Notes under the pieces: generated by a model
What the model saw: only the letters and a program-made list of their open reading frames with translations
Database searches by the model: none
What the model was told of the DNA's origin: nothing
Shown: positions 1 through 7,248 of the stretch, piece after piece
Layout of the letters: every line of letters begins with the position of its first letter
How positions within the stretch are numbered: position 1 is the first letter of the stretch
From: an uncultured Lachnospiraceae bacterium
GTDB taxonomy: Bacteria > Bacillota > Clostridia > Lachnospirales > Lachnospiraceae
Reading direction: 5' to 3'
Assembly (NCBI GenBank): GCA_910577065.1
Contig: CAJTLD010000019.1
Span: 20,812-29,760, forward strand
DNA length: 8,949 nt
Made by a program: the position numbers and the translations under genes

Positions 1-1
1 T

Positions 2-1117
2 GTGGAACAGCTGACGCGGCACAAAAAAAACCGCGGCATCCGCTACCATGTCGCGTGCACGGCAAAGGAAAACGGCGAATTTGAATACCAGGGCAGCCGA
101 TGCTTCAAAATAAAAGTCCCGCAGATTGGGCCGGCAAAAGCGATCTGGTACGATCTGGCGGCGTTTGCAAATTGCCTTTCTTACATCAGGGCAAACAGGA
201 TTAAAAATCCGATTGTTTATGTGCTTGCCTGCCGCATAGGGCCGTTTGCCGGATGGCTAAAGCGCAGGCTGAAAAAAAGTTCCGGCAGTTTTCTTGTGAA
301 TCCGGACGGGCATGAATGGATGCGTGCAAAATGGAGCGCGCCGGTTCGGGCTTATTGGAAATTTTCGGAACGGCTGATGGTGAAACATGCGGATCTTTTG
401 GTGTGCGATTCCAAAAATATGCAGTCCTACATCAAAAAGGATTACCGGCGTTATAAGCCGAAAACCGTATTTTTGGCTTACGGGGCCGACGTATGCAAAA
501 GCGCGCTTTCCGATTCGGACAAGGGCCTGTCGGCCTGGTACGAAAGTAACGGGCTTAAGCCGGGAGAATATTTTCTGATTGTGGGCAGGTTTGTGCCGGA
601 AAACAATTACGAAACGATGCTGCGCGAATTTATGCGCGCCAAAACGGATAAAAAGCTTGCCGTTATCACGAATGCGCAGCGCGGCCCGTTTTACCGCAGG
701 TTAGAAGAATCGACCGGGTTTGTCAGGGATCCGCGTATCGTGTTCTGCGGAACCGTTTATGAGGAGCAGCTTTTAAAAAAAATAAGGGAAAATGCCTGCG
801 CATACCTGCATGGGCACGAAGTCGGCGGAACCAACCCGTCCTTGCTTGAGGCGTTAAGCAGCACGCAGGTGAACCTGCTTTTGGACGTGGGGTTTAACCG
901 TGAGGTCGGCGAAGACGCGGCGCTTTACTGGACAAAAAAAACGGGAAGCCTGTCCGCTTTAATAGAACAGGCCGCGTCGTTTGGCCCAAAAGAAAAAGAT
1001 GCGCTTGGCTGTCTGGCAAAGGAGCGGATCCGTACGGCGTACAGCCATGAAAAAATTGCGGGGGCATACGAAAAACTGTTCGGGCGTATAGCGATGGGGG
1101 ATATATGGGAAACATAA
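2..1117 (+). CDS. DUF1972-type glycosyltransferase (rhamnosyltransferase-like), 5' partial
   Basis: This is probably a GT4-fold enzyme that adds a sugar, possibly rhamnose, to a lipid-linked surface polysaccharide at the inner face of the membrane. The visible 371 residues carry two hallmarks I associate with the DUF1972/Cps2T-like family. The N-terminal half has YHVAC, IGPAKAIWYDL, LACRIGPF, NPDGHEWMRAKWSAPV and LLVCDSKN. The C-terminal nucleotide-sugar half has GGTNPSLLEALSS followed by GFNREVGEDAALYW. The first codon in the window is GTG, but the family normally begins about 20 residues earlier with a glycine-rich IGSKGIPAKYGGFE-like segment, so this is almost certainly an internal valine and the true start lies upstream of the window. 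The stop overlaps the next glycosyltransferase by 13 bases, implying translational coupling. The family assignment is strong. The exact donor, acceptor and linkage cannot be read from the sequence. Confidence 0.9.
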   Translation: MEQLTRHKKNRGIRYHVACTAKENGEFEYQGSRCFKIKVPQIGPAKAIWYDLAAFANCLSYIRANRIKNPIVYVLACRIGPFAGWLKRRLKKSSGSFLVNPDGHEWMRAKWSAPVRAYWKFSERLMVKHADLLVCDSKNMQSYIKKDYRRYKPKTVFLAYGADVCKSALSDSDKGLSAWYESNGLKPGEYFLIVGRFVPENNYETMLREFMRAKTDKKLAVITNAQRGPFYRRLEESTGFVRDPRIVFCGTVYEEQLLKKIRENACAYLHGHEVGGTNPSLLEALSSTQVNLLLDVGFNREVGEDAALYWTKKTGSLSALIEQAASFGPKEKDALGCLAKERIRTAYSHEKIAGAYEKLFGRIAMGDIWET

Positions 1118-1833
1118 GAATATCGGTTGCGGTCGCCACTTATAACGGGGAACGTTATATCAGGCAGCAGATGGATTCTATTTTAATGAATTTAAGCGAT
1201 GCGGACGAAGTTGTGGTGTCGGACGACGGTTCGGCGGATCAAACGCCTGCCATTATAAAAGAATACCAGGGCGGCAGGATTCCGGTGCGCCTGATCAAAG
1301 GCCCCGGGCGCGGCATAAAGCAAAATATTGCAACGGCGCTTTTTGCCTGTAAGGGAAGCTATATTTTTCTGGCGGATCAGGACGACGTATGGACAAAACA
1401 TAAAGTCGCAAAGGTCATGGAGTATTTGGGCAGGGACGGCTGCAAGTTAGTCTGCCATGACGCGGCGGTGATGGACGCTTCGCTGACGCAGGTATTAAAA
1501 CCGTCTTTTTTTGCCTACCGCGGTTCCAAAGCGGGATTTTGGAACAATTTACTGAAAAACCGCTATATGGGCTGCTGTATGGCTTTTGAGGCCGGGCTTT
1601 TAAAAGAAGCGCTCCCGATACCGGACGAAATTGAAATGCACGATCAGTGGATAGGGATGTTAAATGACTTAAGGGGCGGCAAAAGCGCGTTTATCGGGGA
1701 CAAACTGCTGCTTTACCGCAGGCATGGGGCAAACGTTTCCGATTTTTCACATGGAACGGTTTTTATGATGCTGCGGAAGCGGTTTGTGCTGGCGCGCGCC
1801 ATTTTCCGGCGGAGAGTATTACGGAAATATTAA
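1105..1833 (+). CDS. Family 2 glycosyltransferase
   Basis: This 242-residue GT-A fold enzyme probably extends the same surface polysaccharide as the upstream gene. It starts MGNIRISVAVATYNGERYI, the usual first beta strand and turn of GT2 enzymes. The nucleotide-binding SDDGS motif is at residues 39-43, the metal-binding ADQDDVW is at 90-96, HDA is at 118-120, the acceptor-side HDQW is at 179-182 and YRRHG is at 204-208. This set matches the rhamnosyltransferase-like branch of GT2. The basic C-terminus (RKRFVLARAIFRRRVLRKY) may sit on the membrane; there is no clear transmembrane helix. The ATG overlaps the 3' end of the preceding gene, with only a G-rich stretch (GGGGG, 1096-1100) as a possible weak ribosome site, so coupled translation is likely. 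No terminator is visible after the stop. The specific linkage cannot be inferred. Confidence 0.92.
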   Translation: MGNIRISVAVATYNGERYIRQQMDSILMNLSDADEVVVSDDGSADQTPAIIKEYQGGRIPVRLIKGPGRGIKQNIATALFACKGSYIFLADQDDVWTKHKVAKVMEYLGRDGCKLVCHDAAVMDASLTQVLKPSFFAYRGSKAGFWNNLLKNRYMGCCMAFEAGLLKEALPIPDEIEMHDQWIGMLNDLRGGKSAFIGDKLLLYRRHGANVSDFSHGTVFMMLRKRFVLARAIFRRRVLRKY

Positions 1834-1877
1834 GAAATTTTGTGGAATTTGCCCAGTTCTTTTCTGTTTTGTAAAGA

Positions 1878-1906
1878 TTGACATAATTGGAAAAAAGTTA
1901 TATATT
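1878..1906 (+). promoter_or_regulatory. Sigma-A-type promoter for the LCP gene
   Basis: A perfect -35 box TTGACA (1878-1883) is followed after exactly 17 bases by TATATT (1901-1906), within an AT-rich stretch. Transcription would begin near 1913, giving a leader of about 55 bases before the ATG at 1969. The match is close to the vegetative sigma-factor consensus, so strong constitutive expression is likely. No operator-like inverted repeat is evident around it. Confidence 0.85.
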
Positions 1907-1968
1907 AAGTTTGTTGCCATAAAACAATATTGGAGAAGGAAAACCTGAGAGAACGGAGTAAAAGCGAG

Positions 1969-3090
1969 ATGAGCAGAAGAAGAAAAAAGAAAAAAAGCAA
2001 GATTGTTTTGTTTGCAGTGGAGTTGATTATCCTGGTAGGGCTTTTGGGAGGGCTGTATGTCTATTCCAAATTGGACAAGGTTGACAGTACGGGGCAGATT
2101 GAAGAGAAAGAGGTCAATATTGATCTGGATTCCGAAACGGCAGAGGTGTTAAAGGGATATACGAACATTGCCATATTCGGCCTGGACAACCGTCAGAACG
2201 GCAAATATGACGGCGGCAACAGCGACTGTATTATGATAGCCAGCATCAACAATGACACAAAGAAAGTAAAACTGCTGTCAGTTTACCGCGATACATTTTT
2301 AAATACAAAAGAAGGCGCTTATAACAAAATCAATTCCGCCTATGCCACCGGCGGGGCAAAAGGGGCAGTTTCCGCCCTCAATAAAAATTTGAATCTGGAT
2401 ATTGTGAATTATATTTCCGTAGATTTCAGGGCTTTGGTGGAGGCGGTAGATCTGATCGGCGGCGTGGAGATTACGCTTACCGATCAGGAAGCGCAGATCA
2501 TGAACGACAACTATATCGACGAAATCAACGGTGTGGCAGGCAAAAATTCCACCAAAATGAGCGGGGGCGGCACCTATCTGTTAGACGGCGTGCAGACGCT
2601 TGCATACTGCCGTATCCGTTATACGACGGGCCTGGATTTTAAACGTACCGAACGCCAGAGAGAAGTTTTGATGAAGATGTTTGAAAAGACAAAAGAAGCG
2701 GGCATCGGCACTATCGGCGGCCTGATTGATACGATGTTTGACGAAATTTCCACCAGTTATACCAGCGGCGATCTGCTTAAGCTTGCCAGCAGCCTGATGG
2801 ATTATGAAGTAGAAGGTTCCCATGGATGGCCGTTTGAACTTTGCACCGGTACTTTTGGGGCAAAAGGGGATATCGTAGTACCCACCGATTTGGAGACAAA
2901 TGTGAAGGAACTGCATGAGTACCTGTTCAACGAAACCAATACGGTTTCTTCCGCAGTAAATGAAATCAGCGATTATATCATTAATTATACCGGCTGTACA
3001 ACAAGCGCCACCAGCAGGTTTGACAATCCTCTGACCGGGGACGACAACACCAGTTCCGATCCGGAATACGTGCCGGAAGAGGATGAATAG
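1969..3090 (+). CDS. LytR-CpsA-Psr (LCP) family cell-wall polymer ligase
   Basis: LCP enzymes transfer undecaprenyl-phosphate-linked glycopolymers (teichoic acid, capsule or rhamnan) onto peptidoglycan outside the membrane. The protein (373 residues from the ATG) has a very basic start (SRRRKKKKSK), one membrane helix at about residues 11-31, and an extracellular LCP domain at about 64-240. Visible family motifs are NIAIFGLD (66-73), NSDCIMIASI (84-93), the catalytic-region LLSVYRDTF with Arg107, YNKINSAYATGG (118-129), and CRIRYTTGLDFKRTERQREV with Arg215, Arg217, Asp223 and Arg226, which bind the pyrophosphate. The tail after about residue 340 is acidic and low in complexity. A TTG at 1930 extends the frame by 13 codons but has no Shine-Dalgarno; the ATG has GGAG ten bases upstream (1955-1958), so it is preferred. 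It follows polysaccharide glycosyltransferases, which fits a role in attaching that polymer. It has its own promoter and terminator. Confidence 0.93.
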   Translation: MSRRRKKKKSKIVLFAVELIILVGLLGGLYVYSKLDKVDSTGQIEEKEVNIDLDSETAEVLKGYTNIAIFGLDNRQNGKYDGGNSDCIMIASINNDTKKVKLLSVYRDTFLNTKEGAYNKINSAYATGGAKGAVSALNKNLNLDIVNYISVDFRALVEAVDLIGGVEITLTDQEAQIMNDNYIDEINGVAGKNSTKMSGGGTYLLDGVQTLAYCRIRYTTGLDFKRTERQREVLMKMFEKTKEAGIGTIGGLIDTMFDEISTSYTSGDLLKLASSLMDYEVEGSHGWPFELCTGTFGAKGDIVVPTDLETNVKELHEYLFNETNTVSSAVNEISDYIINYTGCTTSATSRFDNPLTGDDNTSSDPEYVPEEDE

Positions 3091-3108
3091 GACGGCAGTA
3101 CGCATTTT

Positions 3109-3143
3109 AGGTGAAAGAGTGAAAAATATCTTTCACCTTTTTT
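3109..3143 (+). terminator. Rho-independent terminator after the LCP gene
   Basis: GGTGAAAGA (3110-3118) and TCTTTCACC (3129-3137) form a perfect 9-bp stem, extended by A3109-T3138, with a 10-base loop and a run of six T (3138-3143). It lies 19 bases after the LCP stop codon. Confidence 0.88.
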
Positions 3144-3197
3144 GCACGCTATTTTCACAAAAGCAACACAAATTCCGGCTACACTTGCAGTGAAAAA
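3119..3197 (+). promoter_or_regulatory. Repeated TTTTCAC-type motif upstream of htrA-like gene
   Basis: The motif TTTTTCAC occurs on the minus strand at 3119-3126 (read as GTGAAAAA on +) and again at 3190-3197, both preceded by A on the + strand. TTTTCACA lies on the plus strand at 3152-3159 between them. Such repeated octamers could be regulator-binding sites for a stress-responsive protease promoter. The first copy also lies in the loop of the preceding terminator, so it may be incidental. No convincing promoter was found here: TTCACA (3154-3159) and TACACT (3180-3185) resemble -35 and -10 boxes, but the 20-base spacer is too long. Confidence 0.35.
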
Positions 3198-3231
3198 CAA
3201 AAGAATTGCTTTCAGGAAAGGATGATTTACT

Positions 3232-4632
3232 ATGGAAGATTATCGGAATGAAGACGGGGTTGGGACAAATGAACCGGTTGATTATTATTCCTATGGACAG
3301 ACGTGCGGGACGGGGGAGGGCGCGCAGGATGATGTGGAAAGCCAGGACGGCGTTTACCGTCCTTATGAACAGGAAGATAAGCCTAAAAAGCAGGGAAACG
3401 GCTTTGGCATAAAGCTTTTAAAGTTTGTGGCGCTGGGACTTTCATTCGGCGTGGTAGCCGCCGTTTCGTTTGCCGGTACGACGCATTTCTTTGCAAGTGT
3501 GACCGGAACGGACGCTGCGTCAAATGAAGGTGAGGAGGTTCTTAATGGAGGAGATCTAAATGTTGTGGAAGGGACGGAAGCCGATCCGATTTCAAGCCGC
3601 CCGGATATGGGCGATACGGATATGGGCGGGGCCGTAACGGACGTATCGGAGATTGTTGAGCAGGCAATGCCTTCCATCGTATCCATTACGACGATTGCAA
3701 GGACGCAGGTTCCGAATTTCTTTTTCGGACAGATGCAGGAAGAAACGGAAGGATGCGGTTCCGGCATTATTGTCAGCCAGGATGAACAAAATCTCTATAT
3801 TGCCACAAACAACCATGTAATAGAAGGCGCGATGACGCTGACCGTACTGTTTTCAGACGGCAAATCCGTCCAGGCAAAGGTCAAGGGAACCGACGCAAGC
3901 AGCGATTTGGCGGTAGTAAGCGTAGCCCTGTCCGATATAGAAGACGATACCAAAAAAGCGATCCGTACTGCCATATTCGGGAATTCATCCGCGTTGCATG
4001 CGGGCCAGATGGCCATTGCAATCGGCAATGCTCTGGGATACGGGCAGTCCGTAACGACAGGCGTTATCAGCGCGCTTGACCGGGAAGTGACCGTAACGAG
4101 TGAAACGGACGGCAGCACGATTACGAATGAACTGCTGCAGACAGACGCAGCCATAAATCCCGGCAACAGCGGCGGCGCGCTTTTAAATGGGAACGGAGAA
4201 GTCGTCGGGATCAACTCCGTGAAATATTCGGAAACCAGCGTAGAGGGAATGGGATATGCAATTCCGGCTGAAATGGCGATTCCGATCATAAAGCAGCTGA
4301 TCACCAGGGAAGTGGTAACCGGCGATAAGACGGCGTATCTTGGCATTTCCGGCGTAGATGTGGATCAGGCCGTATCGGGAACGTATAACATGCCCCAGGG
4401 CGTATATGTGGCGCAGGTGGTGGAAGGCGGCAGCGCAGCCGAAGCAGGGCTTTTACAGGGGGACATCATTACCCGTTTTGACGGCAGGAACATCAAGTCC
4501 ATGGATGAAATGGAAAAGCTCATGCAGTACCTTGCCGCAGGCACACAGGTAGAAGTTACGGTACAGCGCGCCCTAAACGGCGAGTATGTCGAAAAAACGT
4601 TTGAGGTTGTACTGGGTGCAAAACACAGATAG
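3232..4632 (+). CDS. HtrA/DegP-like trypsin-family serine protease with PDZ domain
   Basis: This membrane-anchored S1C protease degrades or refolds damaged proteins outside the membrane. Its 466 residues fall into a hydrophilic, acidic cytosolic region (1-58), one membrane helix (about 61-86), an acidic linker (about 88-135), a trypsin-like domain (about 136-360) and one PDZ domain (about 366-462). The catalytic triad is complete: His195 in TNNHVIEGA, Asp225 in SSDLAVVSV and Ser313 in NPGNSGGALLN. The PDZ region shows YLGISG, GVYVAQVVEGGSAAEAGLLQGDIITRFDG and a beta-strand ending TFEVVLG. The architecture matches Gram-positive HtrA/YkdA/YyxA-type proteins; the single PDZ is usual for these. 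The ATG is supported by AAAGGA at 3217-3222, nine bases upstream. Terminators on both sides indicate a single-gene transcription unit. I leave the symbol empty because several htrA paralogues exist and cannot be told apart here. Confidence 0.95.
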   Translation: MEDYRNEDGVGTNEPVDYYSYGQTCGTGEGAQDDVESQDGVYRPYEQEDKPKKQGNGFGIKLLKFVALGLSFGVVAAVSFAGTTHFFASVTGTDAASNEGEEVLNGGDLNVVEGTEADPISSRPDMGDTDMGGAVTDVSEIVEQAMPSIVSITTIARTQVPNFFFGQMQEETEGCGSGIIVSQDEQNLYIATNNHVIEGAMTLTVLFSDGKSVQAKVKGTDASSDLAVVSVALSDIEDDTKKAIRTAIFGNSSALHAGQMAIAIGNALGYGQSVTTGVISALDREVTVTSETDGSTITNELLQTDAAINPGNSGGALLNGNGEVVGINSVKYSETSVEGMGYAIPAEMAIPIIKQLITREVVTGDKTAYLGISGVDVDQAVSGTYNMPQGVYVAQVVEGGSAAEAGLLQGDIITRFDGRNIKSMDEMEKLMQYLAAGTQVEVTVQRALNGEYVEKTFEVVLGAKHR

Positions 4633-4636
4633 AATA

Positions 4637-4684
4637 GAGCCTCATGCCGGATTTTTCTGGAAAATCTGGTATGAGGTTCTTTTT
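4637..4684 (+). terminator. Rho-independent terminator after the HtrA-like gene
   Basis: A long hairpin pairs 4637-4655 with 4661-4679 (about 19 bp including three G-U wobbles in RNA) across a 5-base loop, followed by TTTTT (4680-4684). It starts four bases past the protease stop codon. The hairpin contains the ATG at 4644 that opens the extended form of the next reading frame, which argues that this ATG is not a real start. Confidence 0.9.
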
Positions 4685-4712
4685 GGCATTTCTTTCTTTT
4701 TCCGGCAGAATC

Positions 4713-4721
4713 TATTATACT
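4713..4721 (+). promoter_or_regulatory. Probable -10 region for the C1 protease gene
   Basis: TATTATACT (4713-4721) contains TATTAT and TATACT, both close to the -10 consensus. It lies just after the terminator and 25 bases before the TTG start. The -35 is poor: the T-rich stretch at 4690-4698 is at the right distance, while TTGGCA (4683-4688) is a better match but too far away (24-base spacer to TATTAT). An activator may be needed, or the promoter may be weak. Confidence 0.45.
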
Positions 4722-4732
4722 GATAGCAGGTC

Positions 4733-4740
4733 AGGAGGTG
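4733..4740 (+). promoter_or_regulatory. Strong Shine-Dalgarno deciding a TTG start
   Basis: AGGAGGTG is an almost full-length anti-SD match. Its AGGAGG core ends seven bases before TTG at 4746. This identifies TTG as the start of the C1 protease and places a signal peptide immediately at the N-terminus. Confidence 0.85.
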
Positions 4741-4745
4741 AAGGA

Positions 4746-7040
4746 TTGAAACGATACATAAAGGCGCGTCCGGCGGCTCTTCTCCTGTTTCTGGCGCTGC
4801 TTTTTATACCGGTTTCGGCAGAAGGGCGGGAAGAGGAATTTGAGGCGCCGGGTCTTTCGGAGGAAATCGAAGCGCTGGAAGAAGAAACGCCGCGTGCGAA
4901 GGAAAAAGAATTTTACCGTCTTTTAAACAAAGACGCGGCGTTGGCAGGTTACCATGACGGGCTGGCGCAAAGCGTTTATGATCCAAGGCAGTCCGGCAAA
5001 GTGACGCCGGTGCGCATGCAGCGGTCCAATACATGCTGGGCGTTTTCTTCGCTTGCCGCAGGGGAACAGTCTTTGCTCCAAAAAGCGCCTGGCCAGGACT
5101 ACATGCCCGATTTGTCGGAAGCGCACCTTACATACTTTTTTTATCATCCCGTGGCCGATCCGCTGGGAAATACGGCGGGCGACGGCAATTACAACATTTC
5201 CGGGGAAGATTTTACGGCGGTCGGATCCAATACGGTTTTTTCTACTTTTGCGCTGGCAAACTGGGTGGGGGCCGCGGCGGAAGAAACGGCTCCGTTTTCG
5301 GAATTATCGCCGGAGACGGTGTATGACGGAGCGCTTGCATATGCGGACGCGGCGCATCTTCAAAACGCCTATTGGATCAATTTTAAGGATATGGAATCCG
5401 TCAATGTGTTAAAACAGATGATACTTCAATACGGCGCGGCCGCCGTTAACTTTTACTGGGGCGTCCCTTATTATAACAGCGGCAGCTTCGCTTATTATTC
5501 CCCGCTGGACGAAAAACGGGCAAATAACCATTCGGCGGTGATCGTGGGCTGGGACGATGCGTTTCCAAAGGAACGGTTCAACGCTTCGTCAAGGCCGCCG
5601 CGCGACGGGGCATGGATTGTAAAAAACAGTTTGGGAGAAGGCTTTGGCGACGGCGGGTACTTTTATCTTTCTTATGAGGACAGTGCGGTCAATCCCGGAA
5701 ATACCAGCCAAAACCGTGCGAGGGCTTATGTGTTTGACTTTGAACCGTCGGACAATTATGACTGCAACTACCAGTACGACGGATCGGCCGGGGCTTACAA
5801 TACCATCCATCCGGACAGCCCGCTGACCCGGGTGGGCAGCGGGGATTGTATTGCGAACGTATTTATGGTGCAGGGAGAAGAAGCGGGCCATACGGAAGTT
5901 CTCAAAGCGGTTTCGTTCGCATTGTTTGATACGGCGGTTACATACCAGATCCAGATATATAAAAATCTGTCGGATCCCTGCGATCCGGAGAGCGGGACGG
6001 CGATGCTTCTTTCCCCGGTGGCCGGGAGCACCAGCTATGCGGGATATTATACTGCGCCGCTTGAAATTCCGGTTACGCTGCGCGGCGGAGATACCTTCGC
6101 CGTCGTGATCCGGCTGGAAAAAGAAAGCGGCGGCCCGGTGAATTATTTTGTGGATAAGTCCTACCAGAACGGGGACTGGATTTCATTTGTCAATGAAGTA
6201 AAAGAAGGGCAGAGCTTTCGGAGTATAAACGGAGCATGGGAGGATTTGGCGCTTTACGGCATTACGGCAAGGGTTAAGGCGTTTACCGATATGGGAAAGA
6301 ACGTTCCTGCAAAACAGATTGTGCCAAGGGGCATAGAAAAGGATCTGGAGGGCAATTATTTTTTAAGCCTTTGGCCGGAAGATACCTATGCCCTTTTGGC
6401 AGACGTCCTGCCGTCTGCAGCGGATCAGACTGTGTACTGGGAAACGTCGGACGCGTCGGTTGTTACGGTAGACGCTGCCGGGAACATATTGCCCGCTGCC
6501 GGCGGAACCGCTTTTATTACCGGGCATACGTCTTTTGGGGAATGTACGGTAAAGATAAAGGTGACGGTTTTGAAACGGGCGGCGGGACTGGAACTAAGCG
6601 ATACCCGTTTAAAGCTTAATCCGGGCGATTCAGCCCTGCTTTCGGCCCGGCTGCTTCCTGAGGACGCCTGTCCGGAGGAAATTGTATGGGAGGCGGACGG
6701 CGCGGCGGCAAGCGTAGACGCGTCAGGCGCCGTAACGGCAGCATGCGAAGGAAAAAGCACAATCCGCGCCTTCCTCAAACGGGATCCTTCCATATATTCC
6801 GATTGTAAAGTTACGGTAAAAAAGCGGGAAAAACAAAAAAATAAGCGCCCCAAACCGGAAGATGCCGGGAATATTCCTTCGGATATAAAATCGCAGGAAA
6901 GGGAAGAAGGCGCGCAGGCGATACGTACAGAAGGAGCCAAAACATCGGATACATATTGTGAAAAAGCAGCCTTTTGGGCAGTTCTGTTTTTTGTGGGAGC
7001 AGGCCTTTGCCTGTACGGAAGGCATGGCGGGAAGGGGTAG
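4746..7040 (+). CDS. Secreted papain-family (C1) cysteine protease with lectin-like and Ig-like domains
   Basis: This 764-residue surface protein begins with a signal peptide (basic KRYIKAR, then a hydrophobic core, cleavage near VSA/EG at about residue 25). After an acidic stretch, the C1 protease domain covers about 78-315. It has oxyanion Gln92 and nucleophile Cys97 in MQRSNTCWAFSSL, His262 in NNHSAVIVGWDD and Asn294 in WIVKNSLGEGFGDGGYFYLSYED. The catalytic set is complete. A beta-rich region (about 325-510, NYDCNYQYDG onward) resembles the lectin-like domain that follows C1 domains in clostridial proteins. Two Big_2-type Ig repeats follow, at about 525-610 and 613-692 (VYWETSDASVVTVDAAGNILP; IVWEADGAAASVDASGAVTA). 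A Lys/Glu-rich linker leads to KTSD and a membrane helix (about 741-758) with a short basic tail. The extension back to ATG 4644 runs through the upstream terminator and has no ribosome site. The substrate is unknown. Confidence 0.9.
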   Translation: MKRYIKARPAALLLFLALLFIPVSAEGREEEFEAPGLSEEIEALEEETPRAKEKEFYRLLNKDAALAGYHDGLAQSVYDPRQSGKVTPVRMQRSNTCWAFSSLAAGEQSLLQKAPGQDYMPDLSEAHLTYFFYHPVADPLGNTAGDGNYNISGEDFTAVGSNTVFSTFALANWVGAAAEETAPFSELSPETVYDGALAYADAAHLQNAYWINFKDMESVNVLKQMILQYGAAAVNFYWGVPYYNSGSFAYYSPLDEKRANNHSAVIVGWDDAFPKERFNASSRPPRDGAWIVKNSLGEGFGDGGYFYLSYEDSAVNPGNTSQNRARAYVFDFEPSDNYDCNYQYDGSAGAYNTIHPDSPLTRVGSGDCIANVFMVQGEEAGHTEVLKAVSFALFDTAVTYQIQIYKNLSDPCDPESGTAMLLSPVAGSTSYAGYYTAPLEIPVTLRGGDTFAVVIRLEKESGGPVNYFVDKSYQNGDWISFVNEVKEGQSFRSINGAWEDLALYGITARVKAFTDMGKNVPAKQIVPRGIEKDLEGNYFLSLWPEDTYALLADVLPSAADQTVYWETSDASVVTVDAAGNILPAAGGTAFITGHTSFGECTVKIKVTVLKRAAGLELSDTRLKLNPGDSALLSARLLPEDACPEEIVWEADGAAASVDASGAVTAACEGKSTIRAFLKRDPSIYSDCKVTVKKREKQKNKRPKPEDAGNIPSDIKSQEREEGAQAIRTEGAKTSDTYCEKAAFWAVLFFVGAGLCLYGRHGGKG

Positions 7041-7117
7041 TTTTTGTGCGGCAGTTCGCAGCTAATATAGCAAAATAGCAGGGGATCCGGAAGGCTGAAC
7101 TGTTGTTACTGTTCACT

Positions 7118-7150
7118 CCTGGGCCGTGCACTGCGCTGCACGGCCACAGG
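7118..7150. repeat. Inverted repeat, hairpin 1 of the element
   Basis: GGCCGTGCA (7122-7130) and TGCACGGCC (7137-7145) form a perfect 9-bp GC-rich stem over the 6-base loop CTGCGC. CCTG (7118-7121) and CAGG (7147-7150) extend it by 4 bp past a single bulged A. No T run follows, so it is not a standard terminator. Confidence 0.8.
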
Positions 7151-7170
7151 CCAATACCGTAATGGGGCCA

Positions 7171-7215
7171 GAATCCGGCCTCTTGCCGTAAGGCAACTTT
7201 CAATAGGCCGGATTC
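7171..7215. repeat. Inverted repeat, hairpin 2 of the element
   Basis: GAATCCGGCC (7171-7180) and GGCCGGATTC (7206-7215) are perfect 10-base complements. Inside lies a second stem, TTGCC (7183-7187) with GGCAA (7192-7196), closed by GTAA, a GNRA-type tetraloop if transcribed. The GNRA cap suggests the folded form may be an RNA. Confidence 0.8.
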
Positions 7216-7248
7216 GTTACTGTGAACACCATGGGTGTGAACAGTAAC
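7216..7248. repeat. Imperfect palindrome closing the element
   Basis: GTTACTGT (7216-7223) pairs with ACAGTAAC (7241-7248). After two mismatches ACACC (7226-7230) pairs with GGTGT (7234-7238) across a 3-base loop. The right arm is shared with the outer inverted repeat whose left arm is at 7105-7116, so two alternative foldings compete. Confidence 0.7.

Noticed and set aside
1834..1877. Terminator after the GT2 gene
   Set aside because: Only very short AT-rich pairings are present; nothing resembles a stable stem with a T tract.
1930..1968. TTG 1930 as the LCP start
   Set aside because: There is no Shine-Dalgarno upstream of it; ATG 1969 has GGAG at suitable spacing and starts with the expected basic cytosolic stretch.
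3037..3051. NPLTG near the C-terminus of the LCP protein as a sortase motif
   Set aside because: It is followed by an acidic hydrophilic tail, with no hydrophobic segment or basic end; the protein is already anchored at its N-terminus.
3795..4346. Long minus-strand open frame of 183 codons opposite the HtrA-like gene
   Set aside because: It is a shadow of a clearly coding frame, with no ribosome site and no recognisable protein features.
4644..4745. N-terminal extension of the C1 protease from ATG 4644
   Set aside because: It lies in a terminator hairpin, lacks a ribosome site and puts a signal peptide in mid-protein; TTG 4746 is better supported.
6425..6940. Minus-strand open frame of 171 codons opposite the C1 protease
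   Set aside because: The plus-strand frame is certain from its Ig-like repeats; the antisense product is low-complexity Ser/Ala-rich and typical of a shadow.
7122..7215. Hairpins after the C1 protease as intrinsic terminators
   Set aside because: Neither stem is followed by a run of T, so the standard signal is missing even though they may still slow or protect transcripts.
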